From contig JACRJX010000043.1 of NCBI GenBank assembly GCA_016235595.1, forward strand, positions 1 through 64,000: DNA of 64,000 nucleotides. Reading direction: 5' to 3'. This document shows, piece by piece, positions 9,601-17,980 of the stretch. How positions within the stretch are numbered: the stretch's first letter is position 1; every line of letters starts with the position of its first letter. The notes beneath the pieces were generated by a model, which had not been told where the DNA came from, did no database searches, and saw only the letters and a list, made by a program, of their open reading frames with translations. Position numbers and translations under genes: made by a program. This DNA comes from Verrucomicrobiota bacterium (GTDB lineage Bacteria; Verrucomicrobiota; Verrucomicrobiia; CAIQCK01).

Positions 9601-9835
9601 CGTCTTTGGAAATGTGCCGGAAGAAATACGCCGGCAGCCCAAGCTGGGTCAGCAGGATCCGCGCGGCGTGGTTGACACAGCCGGCGGTGAGCAGTCCCTC
9701 GTTGGACAACTCGATCACAGCTTCGTAGAGCAGGTTGGGATCCAGACTGGCCTTCTGGGCGATCTGGAGGACTGAATTCGATTTCGGGTCAATGGACACG
9801 ATTGGTTCGACAGTGGGGTTTGGGCTTTCAGGCAT
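6698..9835 (-). CDS. Large NAD-specific glutamate dehydrogenase
   Basis: A 1045-residue enzyme of the ~115 kDa glutamate dehydrogenase class, converting L-glutamate to 2-oxoglutarate and ammonia with NAD+. The catalytic core is in the C-terminal two thirds: HMRAEDIARGGVR near the substrate site, TGGPDGDLGAN for the nucleotide fold, VEGANVFFDD, and DSSANKGGVTSSA. The N-terminal ~400 residues form the regulatory extension seen in this class. The start at 9835 has GGAG eight bases upstream and MPESPNP at the N-terminus; a longer opening to 9919 has no such signal. A catabolic nitrogen role is likely. A 940-codon opening on the other strand is a shadow. Confidence 0.92.
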   Translation of the reverse strand: MPESPNPTVEPIVSIDPKSNSVLQIAQKASLDPNLLYEAVIELSNEGLLTAGCVNHAARILLTQLGLPAYFFRHISKDALKRVLRVIGTNMLAENGEFVLRGAVSEVQFDVDGGVQVRIATAQTRDRMEVVLNPVMAGHRVEYYFGHAHQYYTYIIRPDPCPEVVELKQGRSAFAFAGPSASAEMPPETRERYEGFLKRALGSVVPLIEVTETKRTRETRIMFREDFNRSTVPVIRKMLEDLGITLGRAYWEIFRNPTGHMESVCSLYLHGKPAVPRLQQALDWLQALLAIQPNELDQLYVGGVLSLDEYIFALNAFAFVHSFIHKNLPADRDIMEGLGRPDLRDAMAKRVFESNRAEYTRKVILNTMLDLPDLLKQLYGIFSRRFDPRRRAAASNRTVTRALEAFNRRVAIAFLDDKTACDIFTFMGRLITDTLKTNFYKTHKRSFAFRFAPTVLDPLAFPAKVHGVFFVVGFYAVGIHMRAEDIARGGVRLVRVTPANYEIELDNMPMLDYALGPVAQRLKHKDIAESGAKAVIVPHPEYAYDGLSATFDFTEGVMDLMQPSRDIVDYLGKPEMIFFGPDEGTASFMDAVAQRARERGYKHWRTITTGKSIGIPHDAYGLTRDRKVFGLLPHEGKGIEFQFEGISQWVTGNTAKIFGQIGHKIDTSGMTTMGVLASLRTLLDHVGMKEEQVNLMMTGGPDGDLGANQIQSFKGRICLLLDGGSVLFDPAGLDKKELMKIAFARHTHPRLNSLAYPVEKLSRHGFRVLRAPGRFTLPDGTRVEDGNFFHRNFLTNPGSRHCIAAANIQAFVPCGGLKDTINAGNVRNFLSVFRELRVIVEGANVFFDDTARDVIARESAILQIKDSSANKGGVTSSAIAEVLTAFLLGDDYERVLVENPKTRTRLIREVFDLIGANAVAETRMLLALHAKEKTPLHKLSARTSEELFALQAKLHEKLGRLLAHDEIINGALRAYIPAVLVDHLGMAKIRRTLNTPELKAYRDAIVTKKLAALALYRHAARWDEWERGLQADVVAACRELLRSAS

Positions 9836-9971
9836 TTCGTAATTCTCCGTGAGACTTTCAAGCCTAGCCTCGCGCCAAACGCCAAACAAGCGCATAAGTG
9901 ATCGAGGCGGCACATCCACGAGGCGGCGAACAGACTGGAATTCTCCGCCAGCAGCGTGTTAATCATCGGTC

Positions 9972-11069
9972 GTGACCACAACGAATCCTTCCCCGACCTG
10001 CATCCGCTCCATTGAGGTGGAGCCTCTCGATATTCCATTGTTCGCGCCGTTTGGCATTTCGGGCGGCGCGCAGGTGACGGCCAACAACGTGCTCGTGACC
10101 ATCAAACTCGCCGACGGCACGCGCGGCTATGGCGAAGCGGCGCCTTTCGCCGCCTACAACGGAGAAACACAGGCCGGCGCGTTGCGCGTGCTCCTTCAGG
10201 CGCGCGAGTGGCTGCCCGGCCGCAACGCCCGCGCCTGGCGCGCCCTCGCCGCCGAGTTTTCCCGGCGTGGAGGCCGGACTTGCGGCGCGGCACAATGCGC
10301 ATTCGAGACGGCGCTGCTCGATGCGCTCAAACGCCGCGAGCGCGTGCCGCTGTGGCGCTATTTTGGCGGCGCAGGCGTGGAGCTCGAAACCGACATGACT
10401 GTGACCACCGGATCGCCCGCCGAGGCCGCCACGGCTGCGCGCGCCATTGTCGGGCGCGGCATCCGTTCCATCAAAATGAAAGTCGGTGGCCGGCACGGAA
10501 CCGCTCACGATCTCTCGCGCATCGCGGCGGTGCACGAGGTCTCGCCGGAAGCTCCGCTCATTCTTGACGGCAACGCTGGGATTTCCCGCACCGAGGCCCG
10601 GGAACTGGCCCGCGGCATCAAGCGCCTCCGGATCGTTCCCGCGCTGCTGGAACAATGGCTTGCCAAGGACGACCTCGATGGCATGCGCGCGCTCGGCGAG
10701 GAAACCGGCTGGCTCGTCGCGGCCGACGAAAGCGTTTGTTCGGCGCGGGACGCTCAACGTGTGGCGCGAAAACGAGCGGTGCAGGTCATCAATATCAAAC
10801 TGATGAAAGCCGGCATTGCCGTCGCGCTCGATATCGCCCGCGTGGCGCGCGCGCACCGCCTCAGCTTGATGATCGGCGGCAACATTGAATCCATCCTCGC
10901 GATGACTGTCTCCGCCTGTTTCGCGGCCGGGTTGGGCGGGTTTCGGTTTGCCGACCTCGACACGCCGCTCTTCATGGCTGAAAATCCTTTTCGTGGGGGC
11001 TACAAGCTGAATCGGGCGCAGATATCCGTCGCCCGCATCGCCGCCGGTCACGGCGTTACGCCGCGTTGA
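9972..11069 (+). CDS. Enolase-superfamily dipeptide epimerase (L-Ala-D/L-Glu type)
   Basis: A 365-residue member of the muconate-lactonising subgroup of the enolase superfamily. The lysine pair is at Lys168 and Lys170 (IKMKVG). Metal ligands are Asp199 (LDGN), Glu227 (LEQW) and Asp252 (ADES), and the opposite lysine is in NIKLMKAG. The C-terminal DLDTPLFM resembles dipeptide epimerases, which interconvert L-Ala-L-Glu and L-Ala-D-Glu from murein turnover. The start is GTG without a clear ribosome site, the first codon giving the full N-terminal capping domain. It is divergent from glutamate dehydrogenase, fitting a peptide/glutamate salvage role, though dipeptide specificity is inferred. Confidence 0.8.
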   Translation: MTTTNPSPTCIRSIEVEPLDIPLFAPFGISGGAQVTANNVLVTIKLADGTRGYGEAAPFAAYNGETQAGALRVLLQAREWLPGRNARAWRALAAEFSRRGGRTCGAAQCAFETALLDALKRRERVPLWRYFGGAGVELETDMTVTTGSPAEAATAARAIVGRGIRSIKMKVGGRHGTAHDLSRIAAVHEVSPEAPLILDGNAGISRTEARELARGIKRLRIVPALLEQWLAKDDLDGMRALGEETGWLVAADESVCSARDAQRVARKRAVQVINIKLMKAGIAVALDIARVARAHRLSLMIGGNIESILAMTVSACFAAGLGGFRFADLDTPLFMAENPFRGGYKLNRAQISVARIAAGHGVTPR

Positions 11070-11123
11070 GACGTCCTCAACACGGGTGTCTCGCCATCCC
11101 GGTGACGCTTGCCGCGAGGGCAG

Positions 11124-12938
11124 TCACCGATCTGGCGCTGGTTGCCAGAGTCGTCTGATGACCCAGACCATGCCGAGGCCTGTCACCACAAAAACCGCCG
11201 TCAGCAGCAACGCCATGCCGGTGCGGCCGTAGCAGAAGTTTCCCACCGCAAACAAAGACGACCAGATCATCGCGCAGCCAAGCGTCCAGCCCAGCAATGC
11301 CAGCGGCACTTCGGACGCTGTCGCGCGATGCAACGCGTCGCTGACACCGGCCTCGGAGCGAATCGGTTCCCAGCCGGGGCCGGCCGGATGAACTTTGCGG
11401 TAGAACTCGACCAGTGTTCTGCGATCGGTCTGCGGGCCGAGGTAGGCCGTCAGGAGCCAGCAGATGGTGGTGAACGCCACCGTCAGCAAGAGTTGGACAT
11501 GCGTCGAGAGATGAAGCGCGCCGGTCTTGTGCAGGATGAACAGCGCCACCGAAACGGCAAAAGAACTGATCATCGCCACGACCTCGCACCACGCGGTGAT
11601 CCGCCACCAGAACCAGCGCACGAGATAGAGCAGACCCGTGCCGGCGCCAACCTGGAGCATGAGGTCGAAGTTGTCTTTCGCGGAATCGAGCACAGGTGTC
11701 AGCAGCGCCGAAGCCACGAACAGCAGCACGGTTGTCAACCGCCCCACGAAAATGTAGTGCTTCTCGCTCGCGCCGCGCCGCACAAACCGCTGGTAGAAGT
11801 CGTGCACCAGATAGCTCGCGCCCCAATTCAAGTGCGTCAGGATGGTGCTGGAGTTTGCCGCGACCAATCCGCCAACCATCAGGCCGACAAAGCCGACCGG
11901 CAGGAACTTCAACATCGCCGGATACGCGATGTCGTGGTTGACCAGCGCCGGATCCACGCCCGGAAACGCGCGCTGGATGTCGCTGAGTTGCGGATAAACG
12001 ATCAACGACGCCAGCGCCACCAGCAGCCACGGCCACGGCCGCAACACGTAGTGGGCGATGTTGAAAAATAACACCGCGCCGAGCGCGTCACGTTCGGACT
12101 TCGACGCGAGCATCCGTTGCGCGATGTAGCTGCCGCCGCCGGGTTCCGCGCCGGGATACCAGACTGCCCACCACTGGACCGCGATGGGCATGATGAACAC
12201 CGCCACGGCGATGTCCCAGTGGTTGGTGAAGTCCGGGAACATGCTGAGGTAGTTGATGCCGCCGGGGCCTGTCATCGCGGAAACCTTTTCAACCAAGCCG
12301 CCCAGCCCGCCGACCTGCGGCAATTGCACCGCGAAATACGCCGCTGCGATCACCGCCGTCATTTTCAGGAAGAACTGGATCATGTCGATGACCAGCACGC
12401 CCCACAACCCGGAGTGGGCCGCGAAGACGACGTTGAGCAGACCGACCATCGCCAGCGTCTGCCAGAGCGACAGGCCGAAGAGGATGTTGGCGATTTTGCA
12501 CGCGGCGACGTTCACCGACGCCATGATCAGGCAGTTGAAGAACAGGCCGAGGTAGATCGCCCGAAACCCGCGCACGGCGCTCGCGGCCTTGCCGGAGTAG
12601 CGAATCTCGTAAAACTCCAGGTCCGTCATCACGCCAGAGCGCCGCCAGAGCTGTGCGTAGAAGAAGATGGTCGCCACGCCCGTGAGCACGAACGCCCACC
12701 AGCACCAGTTGCCGGCCACGCCCTGGCGGCGAACGATGTCGGTCACCAGGTTCGGCGTGGAGCTGGAGAACGTCGTGGCCACCATGGAGAGTCCCGCCAG
12801 CCACCACGGCACCGAACGGCCCGACAGGAAATACTCCGTCATGCTCTTGCCCGCGCGTTTGCCAAAGAAGAAAGCCGGCGCAAAGCAAAGCCCGAGCGAC
12901 ACCGCCACGATTAGCCAGTCAATCCAAGTCAGGCTCAT
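11124..12938 (-). CDS. Sodium:solute symporter (SSS family)
   Basis: A 604-residue inner-membrane protein with about 13-14 hydrophobic helices. Early features match sodium:solute symporters of the SglT class: DYFLSGR-like MTEYFLSGRSVPWW, then LSMVATTFSSSTP for the sodium site region. The C-terminal 100 residues carry a long loop and two further helices. It is the last gene of the minus-strand operon starting at 17881, 12 bases after the Tat protein gene, and should import the sugar or sugar acid processed by that operon. No strong ribosome site precedes the ATG, so translation may be coupled. Confidence 0.9.
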   Translation of the reverse strand: MSLTWIDWLIVAVSLGLCFAPAFFFGKRAGKSMTEYFLSGRSVPWWLAGLSMVATTFSSSTPNLVTDIVRRQGVAGNWCWWAFVLTGVATIFFYAQLWRRSGVMTDLEFYEIRYSGKAASAVRGFRAIYLGLFFNCLIMASVNVAACKIANILFGLSLWQTLAMVGLLNVVFAAHSGLWGVLVIDMIQFFLKMTAVIAAAYFAVQLPQVGGLGGLVEKVSAMTGPGGINYLSMFPDFTNHWDIAVAVFIMPIAVQWWAVWYPGAEPGGGSYIAQRMLASKSERDALGAVLFFNIAHYVLRPWPWLLVALASLIVYPQLSDIQRAFPGVDPALVNHDIAYPAMLKFLPVGFVGLMVGGLVAANSSTILTHLNWGASYLVHDFYQRFVRRGASEKHYIFVGRLTTVLLFVASALLTPVLDSAKDNFDLMLQVGAGTGLLYLVRWFWWRITAWCEVVAMISSFAVSVALFILHKTGALHLSTHVQLLLTVAFTTICWLLTAYLGPQTDRRTLVEFYRKVHPAGPGWEPIRSEAGVSDALHRATASEVPLALLGWTLGCAMIWSSLFAVGNFCYGRTGMALLLTAVFVVTGLGMVWVIRRLWQPAPDR

Positions 12939-12950
12939 GAGTCTTGGACG

Positions 12951-13946
12951 TCACATCGCCTCACCGCCAACTTTGGCGATCCATTCCCGCGCGAACTCGA
13001 CGCTTGGCAGACCCATGTCGCAAAGCGTGCTCGACAGGAAGATCAACTCCTGGACGCGGCCCTCACGGAGCCATTTCAAGCCGCGCTCGCACTGGAGCTT
13101 CATGAGTTCAACCGGCATCGGCCGCTTGTTGAAATAATCCCACATGTAGAGGCCGAGCGACTTGTGGGCCTTCGGCGCAAGTGACTCCAGGTTTGCGAGG
13201 CTCGCATCGAGGTCGCGCAGTTCTTCGCCGTTCCACGTCCAGAGCGTCAGCATGTCGAACAAGTCCAGGAAACCCTCCAACGGCGGCTGACATCCTTTGT
13301 AGCGCGGGTGTTTGGGCTGGAGTTCGTGGGTGTAGAGCGTCACCCATATTTCCATAGGGCGGCCAACGGATTTCAACCGCTCGCGCGCGGACTTGAGTTC
13401 CTCCGGCGTCACCGCGGGCTGGCCCACGACGCGGCCGTCGGGCTGCTTCTTCGAGTGGATGATGTAGTCGTCCAGGAAGATGCCGCCGATGTTGGGATAC
13501 TTCTTGGCCAGGCCAATGACGTGGTGAAGCTCTTCCATGCCGCCCTTGCCGCCGCTGCCGACGACCGACCAGATGACCTTCTTCAGCGGGCGAAACGCGA
13601 TGGCGTATTGCTCGTATTCGGTCTTGGCGCGCCATTGCTGGCTGTTGGGCAGCGAGGGCAGGTCGCGGTTCCGGACTAGGATGAGATTCGGCACGTTGAG
13701 GAAGAACGCGCCCTCCGCAGGCGTCATGCGCGAGCCGCCGCGGTAGCCGCCAACCTCCATGTAGTTGTTGCTCGATCCCGCCGGCGTCGTGAAAAGCCAG
13801 AGATGATCGCGGACGGTGGCTTTCGCGGCGGCGGCAGATGGCTGCGCCGCCAGCGCGTTGTCGCGAGGCGACATGGTGATGAGACCCGCCGCTGCGCCAA
13901 GCAGGGCGCGCCGCGAGATGGCTGTCTTCGATTGGTTCGTGTGCAT
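12951..13946 (-). CDS. Tat-exported TIM-barrel-like protein of unknown function
   Basis: A 331-residue protein with a twin-arginine signal (ISRRALLGAAAG) and AAGGAAGA before the ATG; upstream in-frame sequence is rejected because it overlaps the aldolase gene. The mature part has alternating strand/helix character and IGGIFLDDYI, an acidic strand end typical of glycosidase-like barrels, followed by EIWVTLYTHEL and FDMLTLWTWNGEEL. I do not recognise a characterised family. Its place between an aldolase and a symporter, with a melibiase-like enzyme upstream, suggests a periplasmic glycan-processing or binding role. Confidence 0.75.
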   Translation of the reverse strand: MHTNQSKTAISRRALLGAAAGLITMSPRDNALAAQPSAAAAKATVRDHLWLFTTPAGSSNNYMEVGGYRGGSRMTPAEGAFFLNVPNLILVRNRDLPSLPNSQQWRAKTEYEQYAIAFRPLKKVIWSVVGSGGKGGMEELHHVIGLAKKYPNIGGIFLDDYIIHSKKQPDGRVVGQPAVTPEELKSARERLKSVGRPMEIWVTLYTHELQPKHPRYKGCQPPLEGFLDLFDMLTLWTWNGEELRDLDASLANLESLAPKAHKSLGLYMWDYFNKRPMPVELMKLQCERGLKWLREGRVQELIFLSSTLCDMGLPSVEFAREWIAKVGGEAM

Positions 13947-13969
13947 GAGAGTTCTTCCTTTGATGTTGA

Positions 13970-14761
13970 TCACACCGCTTTTCTTGCTTCCTCCAGGCTT
14001 CTGCGCGCCGCCGACATCAGGTAGCCGCTGTCGCCGCCGAGCGCGAAGAGACGGACGCCGCGTTGCTTCCACTCGCGCAGCGCCACCGGATCGTCGCCGG
14101 TGAACGCGCCCAGCACCACGTGATGGCGCGCGGCTTTTTCGGCGATCTCGTCGAGCAACCGCTGCACCTCCGGGGCGCCGCCTTGTCCCAGCAAACCCAC
14201 GCTGCCCGAAAGGTCGCTGGGACCGATCATCCAACAATCCACACCGGCCACCGCTGCGATCTCGTCGAGGTTCCGCACACAATCGACATGCTCGATCTGG
14301 AGGATTTTCCAGAACGACTTGCCGGCGTCACGCATGTAAGTGGAAAAATCATCCATGCCGTAACGCACGGCGCGGCGCGGACCGCAGCCGCGGATGCCGT
14401 GCGGCGGATATTCGCAGGCACTGACGGCGAGCCGCGCGTCGGCGGCGGTGCGAATCATCGGGAAAATCACACCATCCGGTCCCATGTCGAGGATCGGCTT
14501 CACCATCACCGGGTCGTTCCACGGCACGCGCACGAAACTCGCGGTCCCGCCGCTGGAGGCCGCCATCAACTGCTCCTGCACATGCGCCTTGGTGAGCGCC
14601 GTGTGTTCCATGTCTATCCACAAGAAGTCGAAGCCGGCGAAGCCGAGCATCTCGCTGACGCTGGCGTCGAGCATCGAGACGGCCGCCCCGAACACCGGCT
14701 CCTTGCGCTTCAGTTTCTTTCGAATCTGGTCCAATGGCCGCGTGGCCTGTGTCTTGTTCAT
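13970..14761 (-). CDS. HpcH/HpaI-family aldolase
   Basis: A 263-residue class II pyruvate aldolase family protein, cleaving 2-keto-3-deoxy sugar acids or related substrates to pyruvate (or a 2-oxo acid) and an aldehyde. Family landmarks run in order: DFLWIDMEH, VRVPWNDPVMVKPILDMGPDGVIFPMI, YPPHGIRGCG, QIEHVD with the metal Glu, and GPSDLSGSVG with the metal Asp. The ATG at 14761 overlaps the stop of the preceding glycosidase gene (ATGA), indicating coupling. With the D-2-hydroxyacid dehydrogenase of the same operon it could dispose of keto-deoxy sugar acids. The actual substrate is unknown. Confidence 0.9.
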   Translation of the reverse strand: MNKTQATRPLDQIRKKLKRKEPVFGAAVSMLDASVSEMLGFAGFDFLWIDMEHTALTKAHVQEQLMAASSGGTASFVRVPWNDPVMVKPILDMGPDGVIFPMIRTAADARLAVSACEYPPHGIRGCGPRRAVRYGMDDFSTYMRDAGKSFWKILQIEHVDCVRNLDEIAAVAGVDCWMIGPSDLSGSVGLLGQGGAPEVQRLLDEIAEKAARHHVVLGAFTGDDPVALREWKQRGVRLFALGGDSGYLMSAARRSLEEARKAV

Positions 14762-16872
14762 TGTGCCTCGCAATCCCAAACCACCACTTCGAACGGCTGC
14801 AATTGAAACTCGTGCGGCTGGGCCGTCGACACCGTGACCGGCGGCTTGGTGGCATCGGATTTCCACGGGCTTTTCAGCACGTAGCGCCGCGGCGCGCCGG
14901 CGGGCAGCTCAAACACCTGGGCCACATTGAGCTTGAACGTCGCCGGCTGATCGTTGGGGTTGCGCAACGCCAGCGTCGCTTTGCGTGGAGACCACGCCGC
15001 CCATCCATACACTTTACCAAGTGAGGGATCGCCGCCGATCCAGTGCGAATCGGCCAGCACATTGGCGTTGCGGCGCGACCAATTGGCGGCCTCGGCGAGT
15101 GTGTCCCACATGGCGTCGGTCATCAACGACGTGTCTATGTGCAGTTCCGGCATGCAGGTTCCCGTGGCGAAGTAGGAACGGATCTCCGCCGTCACATCCG
15201 CCGGCTCGCGACTGACGCCAGGCCCCACGAGGTCGCCCATCTTTGTAAGGGACATCTTGTGAATGATGATCCCGTGGAGCATCAGATTGGCGATGGGAAC
15301 GAGCGGCCCGCGTCGGACGGTGCCTTGGTAAATGGCGTTGTCGCGGTAGGTAATCCACTGCTGGCGGTCCGAGCCTTTGCCGAGCTGGCCGTGATCGTTT
15401 TCCTGCCGCCAGATGGCATCGGCCCACAACAACCAGAAGGGCGACGGCCACGTGCCGGCGGTGGGATTGAGGAACACGTCGGGCTTGAGCTGGCGCAGAT
15501 CATCGCAGAGCCGCAAGAGGCCGAGGACATCACCGGCATACACGCCGGGGCCGGGTAAATTGTTGCCGGCGGCGAAGCGGTCGAACTTGAAGTAATTCAC
15601 GCCATAATTCCGGACCATGTCGGAGCAGGCTTCACGGAAATGGTTGAAGTATCGTGGTCCAGCCAGCGTGAAGTCCGGCCTCGCTCCTTTCTGAACCGTC
15701 TCAAAGCCCATCCGTTGTCCCGCCTCGACACGCGCGGTCCGCCCCGAGTAACCGCCGCTTGGAGACAACCACACGCCCACGCCAGCGCGATATTTCGCGG
15801 CGGCTTCACGCGCGTTCGCAAAGCCGTTGGGGAATCCTTTGTGGAACTTCCACACCAACCCGGGGTCGTCCCATCCGTGGTCATGCACAAAGGAATCCAT
15901 CACCACGCCGCGTTTCTCAACCAGTTCGCGGCCGAACACGGCGATACGGTCCAGCCAGAGTTTCTCCTGTTGTTTGATGTAACGCTCAAACTCCTCCGGC
16001 GTACCCCGAAGCCGGGCGTTCCAGAACCAACGGCCGCCCACCTGCGAAGCGCAGTTGTCATGCAGGAACATGCGATACGACACCGGCCGTTCCCGTTCCA
16101 GATAGTGGAGGAAACCTCGCCGCATCTGGCGTTCCGGCGCCACGCCGATGACGCAACTAAACGCGGCGGACCGCTGCGGTTCGACGACCAGCCCATGCGG
16201 ATACCTGCAACGGATCAACGCCGACCCGTCGGCCGCCGCCATCACCTCATTCCGCGACATGGGATGTTCGACGGCCACAAACGCGTTGCCGGCCAGAACG
16301 GGCGAACCGTCCACGCTGCCGGCGACTTCGGCTCCTGGGGCGGCGAGTTCGAGCAGCACCAGTTCGCTCAACTCGACGGTCTGCCGCGTTGCTTGAATCA
16401 CCACGTGCTGGCGCACATAGTTGGCCCCATCGCGTAACACCGCGCGCCACAGCACCTCGACGCCCGGCTCCGTCGAGACCAACCGGGCCGACAACTCCCA
16501 ACCGCCAGATCGATCGCCCAGCCGCAGCGAACCGTTGTCTGGCTCCAGCCGCTTTAGCGCCGGTTGCGCGGCAAGTTTCAGCTCGGACGCCGCCATCGTG
16601 CGCGCCCGATGATTTGGCGATTGCTTGAGAACAAAGTGGAAACACTCGCCATCCGCGAACGAAAGGACGGTGGAAGATTTCCCAAACGTCAACCGGTCCG
16701 GTTTCAGACGCCCGCTGTCGAATTTCCAACGCACGGCGATGGCGTCGTTTTCGAGCACTGCACCTGTGGCCGAACAACTCGCTCGCGCCGCGCCGGGCGG
16801 CGGCCCGGGATAATCCACGGCTGCCGCCAGCGAAGCCAGCAGGAGTGTCATCAAGCTGAGGATGTGTTTCAT
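14758..16872 (-). CDS. Secreted melibiase/GH36-like glycosidase (often labelled enterotoxin)
   Basis: A 704-residue protein with a Sec signal (SLMTLLLASLAAA). Residues ~30-280 form a beta-sandwich, and the following ~350 residues a barrel related to alpha-galactosidases of the GH27/GH36 clan. VVMDSFVHDHGWDD and GVGVWLSPSGGY occupy the early barrel strands, and YFKFDR carries the aspartate at the nucleophile position. A C-terminal beta domain ends near WDCEAQ. GAAGGAGAAG precedes the ATG. It is second in the operon, 19 bases after the hydroxyacid dehydrogenase. Expected to release a terminal sugar outside the cytoplasm; the sugar is not determined. Confidence 0.8.
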   Translation of the reverse strand: MKHILSLMTLLLASLAAAVDYPGPPPGAARASCSATGAVLENDAIAVRWKFDSGRLKPDRLTFGKSSTVLSFADGECFHFVLKQSPNHRARTMAASELKLAAQPALKRLEPDNGSLRLGDRSGGWELSARLVSTEPGVEVLWRAVLRDGANYVRQHVVIQATRQTVELSELVLLELAAPGAEVAGSVDGSPVLAGNAFVAVEHPMSRNEVMAAADGSALIRCRYPHGLVVEPQRSAAFSCVIGVAPERQMRRGFLHYLERERPVSYRMFLHDNCASQVGGRWFWNARLRGTPEEFERYIKQQEKLWLDRIAVFGRELVEKRGVVMDSFVHDHGWDDPGLVWKFHKGFPNGFANAREAAAKYRAGVGVWLSPSGGYSGRTARVEAGQRMGFETVQKGARPDFTLAGPRYFNHFREACSDMVRNYGVNYFKFDRFAAGNNLPGPGVYAGDVLGLLRLCDDLRQLKPDVFLNPTAGTWPSPFWLLWADAIWRQENDHGQLGKGSDRQQWITYRDNAIYQGTVRRGPLVPIANLMLHGIIIHKMSLTKMGDLVGPGVSREPADVTAEIRSYFATGTCMPELHIDTSLMTDAMWDTLAEAANWSRRNANVLADSHWIGGDPSLGKVYGWAAWSPRKATLALRNPNDQPATFKLNVAQVFELPAGAPRRYVLKSPWKSDATKPPVTVSTAQPHEFQLQPFEVVVWDCEAQ

Positions 16873-16891
16873 GGTTCTTCTCCTTCAACTG

Positions 16892-17881
16892 TCAAAAACC
16901 GCGACTCGGGCTCACCAGTCCCTGCAGTGTTTCCCCTTTGGCATAGCGCGCGAGATTGTCCGCGAACCACTTGTTCTTCTTCGCGCGAAGGTTCCGCGTG
17001 AATCCCGCCGTGTGCGGCGTCAGCAACACACACGGCTCGTTCCACAGCGGGCTGTCGGCCGGCAACGGCTCCGCTTCGGTGACATCCAACCCGACGCCGG
17101 CGAGTTGCCCGTTTCGCAATGCCCCGAGCAGCGCGCCCTCATCGATCACGCCTCCCCGGCCGGCGTTGACGATGAAACTGCCGCGTGGCATCAGCTTGAG
17201 TTGCTCCGCCGAGATCATCCGGCTTGTGGCCGGCGTCTTTGGCACAGAGCATATCAGCGCGTCCGATTGCCGCAGCAAATCGCCAAGCCGGTCCAGCCCC
17301 CACAGCGCGCGAACGAAATCCGGCTTGTCGGCGGGAAATGCATCCACGGCAGTGATCTCCATGTCGAAGGCGCTTGCGCGGGAAGCGATGGCGCGACCGA
17401 TCTTGCCGAACCCGAGAATGCCGAGTTTCATGCCGGAGATCTCCACGCCCGTCACCGCCTGCCATTTCCCTTCCCGCTGAAGGTCGCGCTGGAGGTGCAG
17501 ATTCCGGGCGAGGGCGAACAGGAGCGCGATGGCGTGGTCGGCGACGGTGACGGTGATCGCGCCGCCGAGCGTGGTGAGCAGGATTCCGCTTTTCGCAAAC
17601 GCGTCATACAACATGGTGTCGGCGCCGGTGGAGTTGAGTTGAACCCAGCGGAGACTATCGGCCTTTGCGAGGTCTTTTTCCGGCAGGGGTCCATACAACA
17701 CCTCGACGCCCGGCAGATGTTCCGCAAGACTCCGGCCCGGTTGAAGGAAGGTCAGTTCCACCTCTGGGGACACCAAGGCTCTCAGGCCCTCATCGGATGG
17801 CACGTCGTTTTTCTCGCTGGCCTCGGGGCACCACACCGTCACGAGTGTTTTGATCTTTCTCACAGGCCGTTTCCTTTCCAT
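16892..17881 (-). CDS. D-2-hydroxyacid dehydrogenase
   Basis: A 329-residue NAD(P)-dependent dehydrogenase reducing a 2-oxo acid to a D-2-hydroxy acid or the reverse. The Rossmann motif GILGFGKIG starts near residue 154. The catalytic triad is Arg242 (NAGRGG), Glu271 (EAEPL) and His290 (TPHTAG). AGGAAAAGG lies upstream of the ATG at 17881. It is the first gene of the five-gene minus-strand operon and is divergent from an AraC gene 99 bases away, which probably controls it. It may act on the pyruvate-like or sugar-acid products of the HpcH/HpaI aldolase. Confidence 0.92.
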   Translation of the reverse strand: MERKRPVRKIKTLVTVWCPEASEKNDVPSDEGLRALVSPEVELTFLQPGRSLAEHLPGVEVLYGPLPEKDLAKADSLRWVQLNSTGADTMLYDAFAKSGILLTTLGGAITVTVADHAIALLFALARNLHLQRDLQREGKWQAVTGVEISGMKLGILGFGKIGRAIASRASAFDMEITAVDAFPADKPDFVRALWGLDRLGDLLRQSDALICSVPKTPATSRMISAEQLKLMPRGSFIVNAGRGGVIDEGALLGALRNGQLAGVGLDVTEAEPLPADSPLWNEPCVLLTPHTAGFTRNLRAKKNKWFADNLARYAKGETLQGLVSPSRGF

Positions 17882-17932
17882 GAATCCTTTTCCTGCGCCC
17901 CATCATCGCGTAGGCTGCCGGGTGGAAGCAAC

Positions 17933-17958
17933 GTCCGGTTCTTGTCTGGTTCGCCAGA
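17933..17958. promoter_or_regulatory. Direct repeat and small hairpin between divergent dehydrogenase and AraC genes
   Basis: GTCCGGTTC (17933-17941) and GTCTGGTTC (17944-17952) are in tandem with an 11-base period, about one helical turn. The second overlaps a perfect hairpin, TCTGG-TTCG-CCAGA (17945-17958). The 99-base gap serves both the AraC gene and the five-gene operon, so this is the natural place for the regulator to bind. Function is inferred from position only. Confidence 0.4.
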
Positions 17959-17980
17959 TTACGTGTCTCAGATTGACATC

